64,000 nucleotides of DNA, from assembly GCA_019096155.1 (NCBI GenBank), contig JAHCVI010000005.1, positions 2,862,468 to 2,926,467 on the forward strand. The letters are read 5' to 3'. This stretch comes from Staphylotrichum longicolle (taxonomy: Eukaryota > Ascomycota > Sordariomycetes > Sordariales > Chaetomiaceae). This document shows positions 23,454 through 34,885 of this stretch, piece by piece; the first letter of the stretch is position 1, and the number at the start of each line of letters is the position of its first letter. The position numbers and the translations under genes are program-made. Under the pieces are notes generated by a model. The model made no database searches. It saw nothing but the letters and a program-made list of their open reading frames with translations, and was not told the origin of the DNA.

Positions 23454-25113
23454 CTACTCCTTCTTCAAAAACTTCCTCAGCCCCCTCAACCTCTCCTTGG
23501 CATCCTCCAGCACCTCATCCGGCTTGCACACCGCGAACCGCAGATAGTCCTCCACGATGTGGCTGTTGGCGTCCGTGTAGAACTCGCTGGGCGGGATGGC
23601 CGCCACGCCGAGCTCCTGGATCAGGAACCACGCGAGCTTGAAGTCGCGGGGCCGGTGGGCCACGTGGGGGGGGAAAGGGTAGTCGGCGGGGATCTGGACG
23701 GCGGACAGGTTCACCATGACGAAGTAGCCGCCCTGCGGGATCGAGTAGGGGATGGCGAGCTCGTCCCAGACGGCGTTGAAGAGGGACATTTTGTGGGGTC
23801 ATGGAGGCGATGGAGGTGGTCCAGAAGGAGTGGGCGTCGGCTTGTTCGAAGCCTAGAGGGGGGGTTGTTAGAGGGAGGGGGGAAAGGGTTGGAAGGGGTG
23901 GGGGGAAGGGGGAGAGAAATGGGGGAGAGGGAGGGAAGGGGGGGCCGTACCGATGGCGCAGGCTTCTTGAAGGGGCGAGACGGACGAGTAGCAGATGCGG
24001 GGGTGTGCTGCCGAGACGTATTGGATGAGGTGGGGCGGGCCGAGGAGCCAGCCTGTTTACACTCAGTGTTAGTTCCATACTGTCAGGCTTTTTGTGACGG
24101 AAGAAAGGGGGAAGAAAACGGACCAACTCGCCAGCCGGTGGCGTAAAAGTTCTTGCCGGCCGACCCGACCGTCAGGGTGATCTGCTCGACCTCCGGGGAG
24201 AGGGTCGCGATGCGGGTAAAGGGGACGTAGAACAGGCGGTCGTAGACCTCGTCCGACAGGATGATGATCTGGTGCTTCAGGCAGAGGTCGGCGATTCGTT
24301 GCAGCTCCTCGCGCGAGAAGACCTTGCCGACGGGGTTGTCTTGGGGCTTGTTAGTGATGGGCCATGTTGGGGAGGGGAAAATAAGAAGGCTTACCGCGGG
24401 TGTTGAGGACCAGCATCTTCGTCTTGGGCGTGATGGCGCGCTCGAGCTCGTCAAAGTCAATGGTCCACTCGCCTGCCGAGAGGGTCTTGACGGCGCCTTC
24501 TTTGGGCGGGTGCATTGGCACGTAGACGATCTTGCCGCCGGGCATCTCGATGTTGCTGACATACCTGTCGAGGGTGAGCATCCGTCTCAGAAGCGCCACA
24601 AGGAAACCTACTGGTCGAAGAAAGGCTCAAATACAATGACCTCATCCCCGGGCTCAATGAAAGCCATGAAGGCGCTCAGCATGCCTGTGGCAAGTCAACA
24701 AGCTGCCAATTTGGTTCTTTGAGCCGAGAGATACAAACCCTCGTTCGCGCCGGTGGTGATGGTGATCTCGGTCTCCGGGTCAAGCGTGCGCCCCCAGAAT
24801 GGGGAGTAGGCATCGGAGAGCGCCTTCTTCAAGCGGGGACGCCCCTTGGTGGGCGAGTACTGATTGCATTCGACCCTGTCGAGAGCCTGCTTGGCGGCAT
24901 CGAGAACGAAGTCTGGGGGGTTGTAGCCGAAGAAGCCCTGGCCCATGTTGACGATGGGCTGCTTGGGCGAAGCGGCAGCAGCCTCGTTGATGATGGACCT
25001 GGGGCGTGTTAGTCATCCAGTCCCTCTGGGTTTGGTAAAAAGCAAAACAAAACTTACCACACATCCTGGCGGTTGCCAGTGACGCGGGCGGCGGGCTTCA
25101 GCTTCTCACTCAT
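23454..25113 (-). CDS. BNA3: Class I aminotransferase, Bna3-like kynurenine aminotransferase (one frameshift)
   Basis: PLP-dependent fold-type I aminotransferase, close in layout to fungal Bna3/kynurenine-oxoglutarate aminotransferase (cysteine-S-conjugate beta-lyase group). Exons: 25058-25113, 24739-24998, 24612-24684, 24395-24564, 24124-24339, 23951-24052 and 23454-23852; about 424 residues. Visible motifs: MGQGFFGYNPPDFV, the TGANEG turn, NPVGKVFSREEL, ILSDEVYDRL (the Asp and Tyr that contact PLP) and TVGSAGKNFYATGWRVGW, which contains the Schiff-base Lys. The C-terminal domain has IPQGGYFVMVNLSA. In the last exon one base of the G4 at 23795-23798 must be removed to join FWTTSIASMT to SLFNAVWDEL. 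No targeting peptide is obvious at the N-terminus (MSEKLKPAARVTGNR). The substrate is family inference; another aromatic aminotransferase is possible. Confidence 0.87.
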
Positions 25114-26627
25114 GGCGCTGGATCTGTGGAAATGCCTGGTCGGAGTGAGGTTGTGTGCAACTGTCAGCGGCCGCCGGAGGAGTGGTGCAAAGCCGGAAAA
25201 TGGCGACTTCATGAGACCGATTTACGAGAGAAATGCCCCTCAAGCCAATCAACAACAGTCTGTGAAATGCGAAACAGTCATTCGACCATCCGACCGCCTC
25301 CAGTCCTGCAGTGGACGACCCCGTTTCTTCGCTTTGTCACGGCCACTGCCGGGAATGGTGCCCTTCTCGAACAGAGGCACAGCCGGGCTGGTCCGTAATC
25401 GGCATGCGACGGTTTCCACAACACCCGGTGTTGTGGATTCCAGTGCGATGGTGCAATCCCGCCAGCGGAGAACCGCACTGGCAGGGGTCCAGCGTGCAGA
25501 GCCGGAAGGGACCGTGCTTGGCACTTCAGTCGGGTGGCTTGGATGGGTGTGTCTGTCTTATATGCATCAAGCCGAGGACCAACCCGATAGATCAATATCA
25601 CACAACCACTCTCCTAGACCTTGAGAAGGATAATGGGAGTTGACAGAAGCACGAATTAGTATTTCAGACACGTGCGTGCTGAAATAAAGACCCCAATGCT
25701 CCAGACCATGGACGGTGTTCAACACAACATGCTGCTTCGCACAACACTCTGACCCAGAACCATTCAGTTCTCGGATGCATTTTTGTCTTCAAAGCAGCAA
25801 GGTGTCGGCAGTATTTTGCCATTGTTGCCATCTGACAAGATTTAAATGGCCTATGTTTGTTGAATGCTGCCAGTCCCTTTTCAAACTCTTACGCAAACAG
25901 CAGCCGCCCCTGAATGACTAAAGTGTTGAGTGATCATGGACTAGTAACTCATGAAGACTCAAGAGCTGAGACATGATCCCCAACCCAGACGAGTGCTATT
26001 CTTATATACTCGTTCAATCAAGACTTTGACTTTCAATCAATCTCATCCCAACATGCATCGGGCAGACAACCCACCCAGTAAAGGACAGTGCCTTGAATAC
26101 AACACAGTGGGCTGGAGAAGGACAGAATCCAGAACAGTGAACGGAGCTTATGGTTGAGAATTCAAGGTGGTAGGCAGCCCGTGGAGCTAAGTTTCTCAGG
26201 AGATTCAAGATGGGACCGGGGTGCAAGGCACTGACGCCAGTAAGCGGATCATGCTGGTGTTCTCGGCGCAGTCCGCAGTCGTCAACACCGAGAAGGGCCC
26301 GCCGAAGCTGCCAACACCCTGACCAACCAAAACACCGAAGGCATCACCAGTCTAGCCAGCACAATGTCACCACATCCGACAAAAGAGGCGCTTGGGCCAT
26401 CTTTCACACCTTCCTCCATCACTGTTTTGACTAGATCACAGATATCTTCGCGCCAGCGAGCCCGACCTTCTCTTTTCTTCTCTCCAGACCGACCGCCACA
26501 TCTTCTTCTTTTTTTTTTCTTCTCTCGACCAGACCCCGCCGCTTTCTTCCCGCCGCCGCCGACCCTCTCTCGACCTTTTTTTTTCTCTTGAGAAAAAAAA
26601 ATAAAAAATAAATAAATCAAAAAGAAG
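25114..26627. promoter_or_regulatory. Divergent promoter region (aminotransferase / Rho-like GTPase)
   Basis: 1.5 kb between divergent start codons. No gene seen. The 170 bases before 26628 form a CT-rich tract (about 26455-26588, with T-runs) followed directly by an A-rich leader (about 26591-26627), a usual 5' UTR pattern of highly transcribed fungal genes. Confidence 0.5.
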
Positions 26628-28984
26628 ATGTCGCCGCCCGTCCGCCCGCCGATCCCGCTGGCCATGGCCGGAGGACGCCCGCAGCCGGGAAACCGCATGG
26701 GCCGGGAGGAGCCCGTCGCCGGGGACGCGCCCGCCGCTCTCGCTGCCGTGGCCGCCGTCGCGGTCGAAAACGCACCCCGCGTTTTCGACTTCACCTTCGA
26801 CAGCGCGGTGAGGCCGGGGACCATCGCGCCCCCGACCACGCCCGCTGCCTCGGAGGACGGTGGTCCGGTGGCGTCGGCGGCGGCTGCTGTTGCTGTGGCT
26901 GCTGTTGCTGCTGTGGACCCCTCCGCGCCTGGCCGGCGTCGTTTGGTTGCGCCCCCCGCTGCTGGTTTGGGTGGTGGTGGTGGTGGTGGTGCGTCTGCTC
27001 CCCGCTGGCTGCCGGCCAGCCCGGTCCCGGGCACCGGTGGCCTGTGGGGGCAGGCGTACCTCGTTGGGCAGGGAAACCTGCACTGGGAGACGTCTCCGCG
27101 GATGGAGACCTGGTGAGTCCCGTTCTTGCGATTGTTTGTGCTTATGCCCCGTTGTGAGGGGATCGGGGACGTGAAAGTCGTCGAGGCGGCGACTTCGATC
27201 TCAAACTTCTCCAATGACCGTCAGAGAATAATCCTGATGGGACAGCCTCAATGGCTTCAGACGGAGCGAAGTGCGTTCAGATGTCCTCAAAAGCCCCAAC
27301 ACTCGATCAGATGCTCTTGAAGAGCGGTTTCTCTCAAATTCTGGCCCAGCTGACATTGTTGATAGGCTCGAGAGACTCCAGGCCTTGTCCCTCGAGCGAG
27401 AGGAGGAGGAAGCCGCTGCCCGGGGCGGCGAGGAGGGTGAGGCGACCGCCCACCATGTGGAGGATCGCGCCCGCACCGGTGACAAGCGCAGCGCCGTAAG
27501 TCCCTTCCTTGTCTTTGCTTTGGCTCTCCAACAACACCACCGGAAACAAGGAAGCTTTGCTGGCTTACCTTGGGATGCGCTGTTTTGACATTTGATTGAG
27601 AGGATGCCCGGTGCTGCTGATGTTGGCACTGGCTCCTGGCTGAATTGACATTCAGCTGGGATCTCCAGGTCGTACTGATGACGGTATGGGGGTACTCTCA
27701 ACTGGTCGTCAGTTTCCAAAGAACTCGTCACTCACCGAGACCTCACTGAAAATCCCAACTGACAACCCTCTAGCCGACCGACAACGACGAAGACGACGAC
27801 GGCGGCGGCGATGCCCCCGACCAGCCCGCCCCCAAGAGAAGCCGTGTGGGTGCCGCCATCCAGCGCACCTTGTCGCGGGTGAGCCGCCGCCGTGCCGGCA
27901 CCACCAGTGCCGCCCCTGCCCCCTCCACCTCCGCCTTTTCTTCTTCCGCTGCGGCGGGCAACCTCACGGCCAGCAACATTGCGGCCAGAGATGCCGGCGC
28001 CAGCTCCCCCGTTCCCCGGCCCTTCTCTCCTTCTCCCTTCGGTCTTCTCTCCCGCGTCGGCTCGTCGGTTGCGACTGCGGGTGCGCCCTCGTCTCTTGTG
28101 GCCTCGCGCAACATCAAGATCTGCCTGGTTGGTGACGTTGGGGCTGGCAAGACGGCCCTCTTCAAGTGGGTCACCAGTTGTTGGTAGAGTCTGTGTAGCA
28201 GTGCTAACATCGTGCCCTTTCCAGCCGTCTCGTCGACAACTCCTTCGTTTCGGTAAGCTTCACGCCGCTCTTCAAAGCCCTGTCGGATTTCCGCTGACAA
28301 TCTGCAGACCTCCCCCTCGCTCGTCCCTAATTTCAAGACCGTCAGGGTCCGCACCTCCGGTGACAACATCGTCAATGTCGAGCTCTGGGACTTCCCGGGC
28401 GTTGTCGCCGGCGAGAACGGCGGGCCCCTCCTCACGACCTTCTTCCACGCCGCCATCATCTGCTTCGGCCTGGAGAACAAGGACAACCTGGCGAGTCTGT
28501 CCCAAGTGGTATGTTGAACCTTGTACGACTCGATCGGAAATGGGACTGACACGATGGGCGCCGCAGTGGAAGCCGAAGCTCAACGCCTCCCTCCACGACC
28601 AGCACGTCTTCGTGCTCGGTCTGAAGCGCGACCTCCGCCCGGCGTTTCCGACCCTGGCGCTGTCCTTCCTGCCGACCGCTGAGCCGGCGACGAGCGAGAT
28701 GGTGAGTCTTCCCCAAATGCCCTCCCTCAGTTTGCATGTGGCTGACACATCCCCACCAGGGCCGCCAAGCCGCCACCGCCATCAATGCAAGCGGCTACGG
28801 CGAGTGTTCGGCCCTCACCAACGATAACGTCCAAGCCGCATGGGAGGGCATCATCAACCACGTTGTCGCCGGCCTCGAGGAGCATGAGCGCACCATCAGA
28901 GGCGAGCGCAGGCGGGACCGCATGAGGGAGTTTGTCGCCGAGATGATCCAAAGACTCGGTCGGCTCCGGAGACGACACCGGTAA
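26628..28984 (+). CDS. Atypical Rho-like small GTPase with long disordered N-terminus
   Basis: Seven exons: 26628-27112, 27246-27495, 27774-28165, 28225-28252, 28308-28508, 28567-28701 and 28760-28984; 571 residues. Residues 1 to about 350 are Ala/Gly/Pro/Ser-rich with a charged helical part (VDRLERLQALSLEREEEEA) and no known domain. The rest resembles Rho GTPases: P-loop GDVGAGKT (about 365-372), then VPNFKTVRVRT in the switch I area, VELWDFPGVVAGENG at switch II, FVLGLKRDLRP (G4) and GYGECSAL (G5). Switch II lacks the DTAGQ Ala-Gly-Gln, so the catalytic Gln is absent. G4 is LKRD, as in some Rho proteins. The C-terminus is basic (RRRHR) with no CaaX cysteine, so no prenyl anchor. The stop TAA at 28982 overlaps a good donor (CCG|GTAAGC), so a further 3' exon is possible. 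Role unknown; possibly a GTP-locked or non-hydrolysing scaffold. Confidence 0.75.
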
Positions 28985-29770
28985 GCTCACTCTTGGGCTC
29001 GACGCCTGCCCTTTCTCCCATTTTCCCATCCTTCCTACTGTGAAAGGGGCCAAACGGATTCTCGTGGGGGTTTCGCCTTCTTTATTCACCTCTTCTTCCT
29101 TCGGATGACCTTCGCCGCGGAGCAGTCAGGCTTTTCGCCCATAGGTCTTCTCTTCTTGTTTCAAAGTGGCGGCATACAATTGGTACCGCCCGAACTGCCT
29201 TCGGTCAAAGGATTTCTGTGGAGAGAACATGGCACGGGAGATGGGACCGGAGATGAATCATGAGACGGAAGGCGGAAAATGGAGGCAATGGTGATACCCA
29301 GGTAGCATGGCCATGGGAGTGTTTAAGAATGATTGAATTTGCTCTTGCTTTATTTGAACCAATGGTTGGTTTCGCAGTTGATGTTAACAAGGTCCATGGC
29401 ATAATTTAGTAAACGGACCACAGTACCTAATCACCTAACCAGTTTTTTGACCTCGAGTGTAATGTCGTTCAGGTTGTTGCATGCCACGGCCCCGCGAAAT
29501 GCATGCCAAGTCGTGAATGCGGGGGAAAATTGGAGAAGCTCCGTCGGCCTTGGCTGATGCTTGACGGACAGGGGATCATCACGCAACCCTGCAACCCGGA
29601 ATCTGCAACCTGCAACGTGCGACCTGCACCTGCAACCTTGAAAGCCTCGTTGTTGGTCCATCAAGACCATCCACGTCAACACCACATCTTGGTCTGGCCC
29701 TGACAAATGAATATTCCCCTTCTCGAGAGGTGACCCTTACGGTCCTCTCGACCCTCACTCGACTCTCACC
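28985..29770. other. Intergenic: GTPase 3' flank and Dsc3-like promoter
   Basis: 786 bp. From 29051 the frame following the possible extra donor stays open to a TGA at 29260-29262, so part of this may be a last exon of the GTPase gene. Otherwise nothing recognised. Confidence 0.35.
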
Positions 29771-30975
29771 ATGGCCAGCACCAACAGGGTCGGCGGCGGC
29801 GGCAGCGGCAGCACCCCGTCCTCCTCAACCTCTTCCCCGACAAGAGCTCCCCGCGACACCCGTCCTCTGCTCCCGCGCAACCCGTCCGCCCTGCTCTTCC
29901 CGCCTGCGCCGCCACCCCTCCACATCACCATTCGCTTCAGCACCGCTCTCCCCGACCTCCACCTCGACATCCCTTCCCCCCAACAAACAACTGTCGTCGC
30001 TCTGAAGCACCTCATACGAGGTCGCCTCGCCGCCGACGCCGAAGCCGAAGCCAACAGCACAGAGTCCCCCCCGTCTTCCTCAAACCAACCCACACCGGCC
30101 GCGCAAGCCGCTCTCGCCCGCCTCCGCTTCATCCACAATGGCCGTATCCTCCCCGACGCCTCGGTCCTCAGCTCCGTCCTCAAAGCCCCACCACCACCAC
30201 CCATCTCCCACCACGCCGACCCCAAGGGCAAATCCCGCGCCGACGCCCCCCCCCACCCCCAACAGCGCGTCTTTATAAACTGCAGCATTGGCGACGCCCT
30301 CTCCGCGGCCGCCCTCGCCGACGAAGCCACCCTTGCCTCCGCCCCGCCACCAGCACCGCCATCCCCCTCCCACTCTCCCTCCCCGCTCCCCTCGGGGCCA
30401 CGCACCCCGCCTCCCGCCTCCAAGTAACCACCACGAACCTCCCCCACCCTCAAGCCACCACCACCACCACCACCGACAACACCACCACAGCAACGGGCAC
30501 AGCCGCAGCCGCAGCCGCCCGCCCCATCGGCTTCGACCGCCTCCTCGCGGCAGGCCTCACCCCGCCCGAGATCTCCACCCTCCGCTCCCACTTCCGCGCC
30601 ATCCACACCGCCCGCTTCACCCCGGACGCCATGCCCTCGCCCGACACCCTGCGCCGCATGGAGGACGCCTGGCTGGACAATGACTCGCAGCACCTCCCCA
30701 CCACCACGTTCCAAGATCACAGTGGTGCCGGCGGCGCGGGCGGGGACGGCGACGCAGAAGGCGCAGAGGCGGTGGACGACGTGTACGGCCTGAGCGCGGT
30801 GGCGGGCCCGCTGATCAAGGGCATGCTGATCGGGTTCGTGTTCCCGCTGGGCGTGGTGGGGTGGCTGGGCAAGGAGGACGGGGTGTGGTCGCGGCGGATG
30901 CAGGTGTTTGTCGTGTTTGGGGTGCTGTTGAGCGTGTCGGTGGGGTTGGTGAGGGGGTTGACGGGGGGGGGGTGA
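29771..30975 (+). CDS. DSC3: DSC E3 ubiquitin ligase subunit 3-like membrane protein (one frameshift)
   Basis: Dsc3 is part of the Golgi/endosome DSC ubiquitin ligase that cleaves or degrades membrane proteins, including SREBP in fungi. The ATG at 29771 begins a Ser/Thr-rich leader. A ubiquitin-like domain follows (HITIRFSTALPDLHLDIP, TVVALKHLIRGRL, ARLRFIHNGRILPD), then INCSIGDALSAAALA. The C-terminal DUF2407-type half (IGFDRLLAAGLTPPEISTLR, RRMEDAWLDND) ends in two hydrophobic segments (PLIKGMLIGFVFPLGVVGWL and MQVFVVFGVLLSVSVGL). The frame moves by one between the halves; one missing C in the C5 run 30363-30367 restores one protein of about 401 residues. The first-frame stop is at 30425-30427. 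Family call rests on the ubiquitin-like plus C-terminal two-TM layout. Confidence 0.84.
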
Positions 30976-31571
30976 ACCTTTGGTGGATGATTTGATATGG
31001 GAAGGGGATGAGGGGTGTGGACAGGGCGGAGGAATGGTGATGGGTGACAAGAGGGTTGGAATGAGAAGGGTTGGTTGCACTCTGTGTGGTGTGTTCTGCT
31101 CGCGCGAGGTCAAGAGGAAGAAGGGTGGAACTCGGCTCGAGACATGATTGTGTAGTGAGTTGTAAAGAGAAGGTGGCCGGATGAAGCTGCGTTGGATCGT
31201 ATGATACCCCGAATCACAAAACACAAACGTAAACACCAAAAACAAACAATGGGTGATGGCGCGCTGTGTCCAGCGGCCGTGTTGATTCCAGGAGAGGCAC
31301 GACGGCGAAACCAGCTGCTGCCCTCAACAAAGACCAAACAGGGCCTCAACAAACCTCTCTCTCTCTCTGTCCACATCATCACAGCCCACAAAGTCCCACA
31401 GCTAGACTACACCCAAAATCTATCTAGATAACAGACATGAAACTGACCAGTCCATGGTATTCTCTTTTTTCCCCAACCACCAAACCACAACCACCACCAC
31501 CCAGAAAACGCCAAACAGAACAAAAAAAGAAAAGATGCAATGCCATCCCCTCCCCTCCCAAGCCGCGCGAA
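30976..31571. other. Intergenic between convergent Dsc3-like and MTR4 genes
   Basis: 596 bp of presumed 3' UTR sequence; a CTCTCTCTCT run is near 31355-31367. No gene seen. Confidence 0.5.
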
Positions 31572-34500
31572 TTACAGATACAAACTGTTGAACGAGACAA
31601 TATCCCGCCGGATCTTGAGCAGGCTCTCCTCGAACTTGTCCTTGAGCTCCTCGCTGCCCATGACCTTGGCCGCCTCGGCCATCTGGCGGAGCAGCTCCTC
31701 GAGGCGGCGGAACAGCCGGATCAGCGAGCCCTCGTAGGCATTCGTCATTTTGCTATACGCAACGCACACGCATAATTTGTCAGTAAAGGTCACAAAACAA
31801 CGTTTACAAAAAGCGGAAGGAGAGTGAATAAAAAAAAAAAATAAAAAAAAAATAAAAAAAAAAACACGTACCAAATCTCGGCAAACGGCTTCCCGTTCGC
31901 CCACGCCAGCACCGTCTCCATGAGCTGCCACTTGAGGCTCTGCACGTACTCGTCCTCGTTGACCTCCATCTTGCTCTCGGCGCTGACTTTGGCGATGACG
32001 CGCGCCTGCGCCTGGATCTCGCGGAACGGCTTGGCCAGCTCCTCCTTGAGCTCGGCCGTCTCGACCTTCTCGTCAAAGATGAACACGCTGAGGACCGACG
32101 CGCACAGCTCGGGCGACAGCTCGTTGAAGAAGCGGTTGAAGAGCAGCTCGGCGAGCAGCAGCTCGTGGCCCTCGGTCGACGAGATCTCGCACGCCACGCG
32201 CGCCTTCATCTGCACCACCTCGGTCTCGTTGATGAAGCCGAGCCGGCGGAGCACGCGCTTGCGCGCCTTGAGCTCGTCGAGCTGCGCAATGCTGTGCGCC
32301 TTCATGATGGCGCGCTTCTTCTCCTTGATCTTCTCGCCGAGGGCGAGCTTGGTCTCGAATTTGGCCCAGAGCTCGTCGAGCAGCGGCGAGCTGTGCAGCG
32401 GGTTGGCGACGAGGCGCGATTCGAGGACTTCGATCTTGCGGAGGAGCTTCTTGAACGAGTCGTCGGTGATGTTCATGTTTTCGAGCGGGTCGACCAGGGG
32501 GAGACCGTCGGGGAACCGCCGCTGGGCTTCCTCAAAGGCCTTACCGGCCGTCTCGCGTTGTTCCTGCGACGTGAGCTTCTTGGACACGTGCAGGCGGATC
32601 TGGCTGAGCGCTTTCATGCAGTTCAGCAGGCAGGGGACGACTTCCCACCTGCCCTTCTCGCCGGGCTTGACGGGAGAAATGCCCTCCGGCACGGCCCGGT
32701 CTCCCTTGGGCTCGGAGTGGACTTCTGGGCCGTCTGATGAGATCCTGAGCAGTACGTCCATAAAGTAGGATTCTTGCGCCGGCCAATCGGGCTGTCCCAT
32801 CTTGGGGGCCTTGCGCGCGACGAAATCGAGCACAACGCCCCAGCCGAAGTCGGTCCCGTTCGGCGTGACAATGTGCACGGGTCGGCCGGTTTTCATAAAC
32901 TTGATGCAGTAGGTCGGGTGTTGCATGACTGCAATCATGTCCTTCTGGTACCCTTCGAGTTGCTGGCGGATGCTGTGGTAGTCCTTGATGGTGGCCTCGT
33001 CGGGAATGATCATGTTGTCCCGCTCTTGCTGCAGGCTGGCGAGATCGCGCTCGAGCTGCGGCACACTGGAGGCGTTCTGGAACTGAAAGAAGCACCGTTC
33101 GAGCATGAACTCGGGCGAGATGGCCTCGATGCGGAGCAGGTTCAAAATCATGTTGTACCCAAGGTGGAAAGCCGAGTTCAGTCGGTCCTGGTGGCCGACA
33201 ACGACGCTCCTTGCCACGTCGGGCTCAAGCTTGTCGTCGACCATCATGATAACGATACCGCGATCGTCGAGACCACGACGGCCGGCTCTGCCGGCCATCT
33301 GGATGTATTCGGACGAGGTCAGCGGCCGCCGCTGGACGCCGTCCCATTTTGTGACCTGCGTGAAGACGACCGTCCTCGCAGGCATGTTGAGGCCGATAGA
33401 GAAAGTCTCGGTCGCAAACAAGACCTTGATCAAGCCTTCCTGGAACAGAATCTCGATGGTCTCCTTGAGGATGGGCAGCAGCCCCGAGTGATGGACACCG
33501 ATGCCCTTCCGCAGCAGGGGCAGAATGTTTGAGATCTGAGGCAGGTTCTTGTCCTCGTCCGACAGCTGCTTCAGCGCGTTGTTGAACACTTGGTTGACCA
33601 TCTCCTCCTCGTCTGGGGCGTTGAACTTCATGATGGACGTCTTGAGGGCCATCTGCTCGCACTCGCGCTTGGCAAAGTTGAAGACGATGACGGGCTGGAA
33701 GCTCTTTTTGATGATCATCTTGATGACCTTGGCAATGTCGGACTTCTCATCTGGCGCGTCGCCTCCCTTGTTCGTCTTCTTGTTCTTCCCCCGGCCCTTC
33801 TGCTTCGCACCCCAGTCGGCCGGATCGGAACCCTTCTTGCTCTCGATGGCGGCCATGGCCTCGTTGAAGTTGTGCTCCTTGAAGTTGCCCTTCTCGTCGA
33901 CAATGAGGTAGATTCCGTTGCCGCCGGCGGGGAAGAAGTAGTTTTGCAGCGGTGTCGGACGGAAATCGGTGTAGACAACGTGGCAGGCCTGTCGGTGGAT
34001 CTTGGCGATCCATTCGGCAAACTGGAAGGCGTTGGGGATGGTGGCCGAGAGGAAGACATATCTAACCTTGTCCGGGAGCAGGATGAGGGTCTCCTCCCAG
34101 ACGACACCGCGCGTCTTGTCGCGCATGTAGTGGATCTCGTCGAAGATGACCCAGCCCACCTCGCGCATGATCTCGGAGCCGCGGTACAACATGGATCGCA
34201 GAATCTCTGTCGTCATGACCAGGCAGCTGGCGGTCGGGTTGATGGTGACATCGCCCGTCATCAGGCCGACATCGCCAAAATCGGCCTGGAAGTCGCGGTA
34301 CTTTTGGTTGCTGAGCGCCTTGATGGGACTCGTGTAGATGACTCTCTGGTTCTGCTTGAGACACTGGGCAATGGCGTATTCGGCAACGACCGTCTTGCCG
34401 GCACTCGTGTGGGCCGAGACGAGCACACTCTCTCCGCGCTCAATCGAGGCCACCGACATGGCCTGGAAGGGATCAAGCCTGAAAGGGTAACTCCTCGCGG

Positions 34501-34885
34501 GCTCGGCCGGGGGCTTGTGCTCTGAAAGGGGAATGTATTCATAGTCGAGGTCTGGCGGCAGCGCAACCTGATGTTGGATGTTGTGCGACAGGACGAGCGA
34601 GCCTTCGTCTGTTGAAGGCGCGAAGCCCTGGGCAGCCGTGACTTCTCTCGACTCGGCCGTCTCGAAGGTGTCGGTGATGATGGGCTCGGCCTCGTCCTCC
34701 ATCTTCCGCCTCTTGCTGTCGCTCTGCTCTTGAGCATCTCCGTCCGCCGCCCCAACCGCGGCCGCCTCCTCCCCTTTGGTCACAGCCTGTCCGTTGGCGA
34801 CGGTGTCGGTCATTTCCACGTCGACATCGGCTTTGCGCTTTGGAGCGCGCGGCTGCTCCTCGAACACCGCAAAAAGGTCATCCAT
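31572..34885 (-). CDS. MTR4: MTR4/DOB1 ATP-dependent RNA helicase of the nuclear exosome
   Basis: Ski2-like DExH helicase that feeds RNA to the nuclear exosome, alone and in TRAMP. Exons 31872-34885 and 31572-31752; 1064 residues. N-terminal acidic/basic leader, then helicase motifs: AHTSAGKT (Walker A, about 158-165), TSPIKALSNQKYRDF (Ia), MTGDVTINP (Ib), FDEIHYMRD (II), FLSATIPNAF (III), and AGRAGRRGLDDRG (VI). The arch/KOW region and DSHCT-type C-terminus follow, ending FNSLYL. Splicing joins FAEIC to KMTNAYEGSLIRLF, which matches the family exactly. The start is ATG 34885 (MDDLFAVFEEQ). The intron (31753-31871, minus) begins GTACGT and then has an almost pure T tract. No frame problem anywhere in 3 kb. 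Confidence 0.97.

Noticed and set aside
26282..27214. Minus-strand open frame of 310 codons over the first exon of the Rho-like GTPase
   Set aside because: The plus strand has a coherent seven-exon gene with phase-consistent splice sites; the antisense frame has no recognisable motif.
29755..31245. Minus-strand open frame of 496 codons over the Dsc3-like gene
   Set aside because: Lies antisense to a recognised ubiquitin-like/membrane protein; composition is Gly/Arg/Val shadow of GC-rich coding sequence.
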